From contig DBVO01000044.1 in NCBI GenBank assembly GCA_002308215.1, positions 9,103 through 16,000 of the forward strand: 6,898 bases of DNA, in the 5' to 3' direction. Both the position numbers and the translations under genes were made by a program. The notes under the pieces were generated by a model that did not search any database, was not told the origin of the DNA, and saw only the letters and a program-made list of their open reading frames with translations. This DNA comes from Christensenella sp. UBA1262 (GTDB lineage Bacteria > Bacillota > Clostridia > Christensenellales > CAG-917). Below, in pieces: positions 4,903 through 6,898 of this stretch (positions within the stretch are counted from its first letter, which is position 1; each line of letters begins with the position of its first letter).

Positions 4903-6033
4903 CTATTTGTTGTTTTCTACAATGTAATATTGGTAGGCATCCTCTGTCAGAGGATACATTCCTGTGCCACGTTCTACAATTTTGTCATACGTGAATTTGA
5001 GAATTGCCCTAAATCCAGCATCAAAATCCTTAATTGCAATCTCTCTAAGCCTTGGAATAGGATCATAATCTCTATCATCAGACAAACTGTCTGCAGTATA
5101 AATCAGTTTCTCAAGCATTGTCATGTTTGCTTTAGCTGTTGTATGATAACGAATTGCATTTAAAATATCTTCATCTTCGATTCCGAAGTCGCGTCGTGCC
5201 TTCTCTGCACCTAAGAATTGATGCAAAACCGGCGTTCCAACGGCATCTTTTGGTACATCTAACCCATCCAATGACTTTCTTTGTTTAGCATTATCGTGAA
5301 GAAGCGCAGCTAAAAAAACCTTATCATAATCTTGTAACAAAATGTGTTTATTGTTAAAGTCTATAGCTCTTTTCACAACACTTTTACTATGGAAAAACAA
5401 TTCATCACTTTGATATGACTTCAATTGATTGACCATATCACGATAATCATCAAATAATCCATGAGATTTAACGTATTCATTTATCTCATCTGTTAGTTCA
5501 TCGGCATTCTCTCCAAGAAGAAGTTTCGTTCTTATCATCGAAGATGATACATCCTTACCAACATACTTAAGAGCGATGAAATTCTCTTTCCCGTACTTAG
5601 AACCAACACTATTTATAACATCTTCAGCAGATTCATATCCTTCACGAGTACAAACAGCAATTTTGCAAGCTTTAGCAACATTCTGTGGCTCTCTCCACTT
5701 ATCAAAGTATTGAAGGCTATCAGATCCAATAAGATAAACTATCTCTCCATACTTTTCTTTTAGAAGAGGCAAAATGTAAGCAGAATAATTATCTTTACCA
5801 CGGTCTTTTTCAATTTTATCAACAATCACTTCTCTTGCAACACCATTGAAAGCAATACGAGAAAGTTCAACACGAGTCTCAAAATCAAGATAGTGTTCAG
5901 TTTTATGCGCAGGAAGAAAAGTTGGGACAACGACTAGTCTGTCGGCTCCCAGCTCTTTAATTGCACTTCTGCACATCTCGATATGTTCTTTGTGTGGAGG
6001 AGCAAATGCTCCACCGAAAATGATTGTTTTCAT
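4903..6033 (-). CDS. nadD-yqeK: NadD-YqeK fusion: nicotinate-nucleotide adenylyltransferase plus HD-domain hydrolase
   Basis: A 376-residue bifunctional protein. Residues 1-195 are NadD, which joins ATP and nicotinate mononucleotide to make deamido-NAD. Visible motifs are FGGAFAPPHKEH (6-17), YLIGSDSLQYFDKW (100-113) and SSSMIR (163-168). The usual (H/T)xGH nucleotidyltransferase motif reads HKEH here, with Glu for Gly at 16. Residues 205-376 are a YqeK-type HD-domain protein, a family described as hydrolysing Ap4A symmetrically. Candidate metal ligands are H215, H246-D247 (LLHDNAK), H271, H297 (RYHTT) and D315 (YTADS). Separate nadD and yqeK neighbours are the common arrangement; fusions occur in small-genome relatives of Bacillota. 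The start at 6033 is set by the family N-terminus MKxxxFGG and by a promoter whose -10 box ends six bases before it. No Shine-Dalgarno precedes it. Confidence 0.93.
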   Translation of the reverse strand: MKTIIFGGAFAPPHKEHIEMCRSAIKELGADRLVVVPTFLPAHKTEHYLDFETRVELSRIAFNGVAREVIVDKIEKDRGKDNYSAYILPLLKEKYGEIVYLIGSDSLQYFDKWREPQNVAKACKIAVCTREGYESAEDVINSVGSKYGKENFIALKYVGKDVSSSMIRTKLLLGENADELTDEINEYVKSHGLFDDYRDMVNQLKSYQSDELFFHSKSVVKRAIDFNNKHILLQDYDKVFLAALLHDNAKQRKSLDGLDVPKDAVGTPVLHQFLGAEKARRDFGIEDEDILNAIRYHTTAKANMTMLEKLIYTADSLSDDRDYDPIPRLREIAIKDFDAGFRAILKFTYDKIVERGTGMYPLTEDAYQYYIVENNK

Positions 6034-6039
6034 GCTGTT

Positions 6040-6068
6040 ATTATACAATAATTGTCCTAAAATTTCAA
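6040..6068 (-). promoter_or_regulatory. Sigma-A promoter of nadD-yqeK/rsfS
   Basis: The minus strand reads TTGAAA (6068-6063), a 17-base spacer and TATAAT (6045-6040). The -10 box is perfect and lies six bases from the ATG at 6033, so the transcript should begin at or almost at the start codon. The spacer contains the inverted repeat ACAAT-A-ATTGT (6045-6055), and ACAATTGT (6073-6080) sits just upstream of the -35 box; both could be regulator sites. Confidence 0.72.
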
Positions 6069-6197
6069 TATGACAATTGTAAAATCTCAATTGATTGCCG
6101 AAGTAATTAAAATAGTCATTTTTAAGTAAATAGTAGCAATTTTTTATAAAACTACTCTAAAAATCACAGTTTTTTAAAATACTACGGCCAATATTTG

Positions 6198-6898
6198 TTA
6201 TTCAACCCATTCAAATTCAACATCGCCGATACTGACGATATCGCCTTCTTTCATGCCACGTTTTTTAAGCTCTGAGATAACTCCTCTATCCTTTAAAACC
6301 TTTTGGAAGAAAGCAAAACTATCTTCGGAAGAGATTGTTACATTTTGAATTAAGAAGTCTACAAGACCACCATCAACATAGAATGTACCATCGTCAAGTC
6401 TTGTAATTGTGAATTTTTGGTCCGACTTCTCTTCTAATTCAAAGTCTTCATCTCTTTCAATTCTTGCTGGAGGTGGCAATTCTTCCACTTTTTCTTTCAT
6501 TACCTTAAGCAATTCATCTATACCTTCATGTGTCAATGATGAAATAAGGTAGACCTTTTTACCAATTGCCTTCTCAAATTCAGCAACTTTTTCTTTCTCA
6601 AATAGCAAATCTGACTTGCCCGCAACGACAATTTGTGGGATTTTAGCGAGATTTTCGCTGTAAGTTGCAAGTTCATTGTTGATTTTATTGTAATCATCAA
6701 GAGGATCTCTGCCTTCACTACCACTTATATCTACGATATGTACAATAAGACGGACACGCTCTATATGTCTAAGGAAATGATGTCCAAGGCCAGCGCCCAT
6801 ACTTGCGCCTTCAATTAAACCTGGTATATCTGCGATAACAAAACTATCGTCAAACATTTGCACGACACCAAGATTTGGATTAATTGTTGTGAAATGAT
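6198..6898 (-). CDS. obg: Obg (CgtA/ObgE) ribosome-assembly GTPase (partial, N-terminus off the right edge)
   Basis: C-terminal 233 residues of the essential GTPase Obg, which binds the 50S subunit and acts in its maturation and in the stringent response. The frame is open to the right edge and begins in switch I (HFTTINPNLGVV), so the glycine-rich Obg domain and P-loop are missing. G3 is DIPG (6819-6830), followed by the Obg signature GLIEGASMGAGLGHHFLRH. The G4 motif reads GKSD (6609-6620) where NKxD is expected, with Gly for the guanine-contacting Asn. G5 is SSLTHEG. A full OCT domain follows, from about FTITRLDDGTFYVDGG to the end (EFEWVE). A GTG inside this stretch at 6863 is an internal Val, not the start. 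The gene lies 164 bases upstream of nadD-yqeK; only weak AT-rich hairpins separate them. Confidence 0.95.
   Translation of the reverse strand, partial: HFTTINPNLGVVQMFDDSFVIADIPGLIEGASMGAGLGHHFLRHIERVRLIVHIVDISGSEGRDPLDDYNKINNELATYSENLAKIPQIVVAGKSDLLFEKEKVAEFEKAIGKKVYLISSLTHEGIDELLKVMKEKVEELPPPARIERDEDFELEEKSDQKFTITRLDDGTFYVDGGLVDFLIQNVTISSEDSFAFFQKVLKDRGVISELKKRGMKEGDIVSIGDVEFEWVE

Noticed and set aside
6034..6090. Longer nadD beginning at 6090
   Set aside because: The extension covers the promoter, and NadD proteins begin at the MKxxxFGG strand.
6132..6156. Hairpin AGTAG/CTACT after obg as a terminator
   Set aside because: Only five pairs, a 15-base loop and no proper T-run; obg readthrough into nadD cannot be excluded.

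Overview
The window is a piece of an AT-rich bacterial chromosome, most likely from Bacillota. The evidence is the gene order obg, nadD-yqeK, rsfS, the RibU-type riboflavin transporter behind an FMN riboswitch, and consensus sigma-A type promoters. TGA is used as a stop (end of tsaB) and Trp is TGG, so this is standard code 11 rather than a Mycoplasma/Spiroplasma code. A host- or gut-associated Bacilli-like lineage is plausible but is inference. No mobile element, CRISPR array, tRNA or rRNA is visible.

Layout. (1) Positions 1-1179, minus: the N-terminal 393 residues of a GH36 alpha-galactosidase, running off the left edge. (2) 1180-1340: a divergent promoter region with two perfect palindromes. 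(3) 1341-2156, plus: an unrecognised three-helix membrane protein, the only plus-strand gene. (4) 2166-4334, minus: a tight operon of a ribU-tsaE fusion, tsaB and rimI. (5) 4335-4514: its promoter, an FMN riboswitch and an attenuator. (6) 4539-6033, minus: a nadD-yqeK fusion followed by rsfS, with their own promoter at 6040-6068. (7) 6198-6898, minus: the C-terminal part of the Obg GTPase, running off the right edge. No gene-free stretch exceeds about 205 bases.

How it fits together. The minus-strand block is a housekeeping cluster for ribosome assembly and silencing (Obg, RsfS), NAD synthesis and dinucleotide turnover (NadD-YqeK), and tRNA t6A37 modification (TsaE, TsaB) with the RimI acetyltransferase. 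The unusual point is that TsaE, the ATPase of t6A synthesis, is the C-terminal half of a RibU riboflavin-uptake protein. The fused gene and the downstream tsaB and rimI all lie behind an FMN riboswitch. I can trace a complete switch: the P1 helix, a Rho-independent terminator whose 3' arm carries the ribosome binding site and whose T-run touches the ATG, and a 10-bp antiterminator pairing that excludes both. Taken literally, flavin status would control tRNA modification genes. Two other genes (1341 and 6033) have strong promoters whose -10 box lies only 6-7 bases before the start codon, which suggests leaderless mRNAs.
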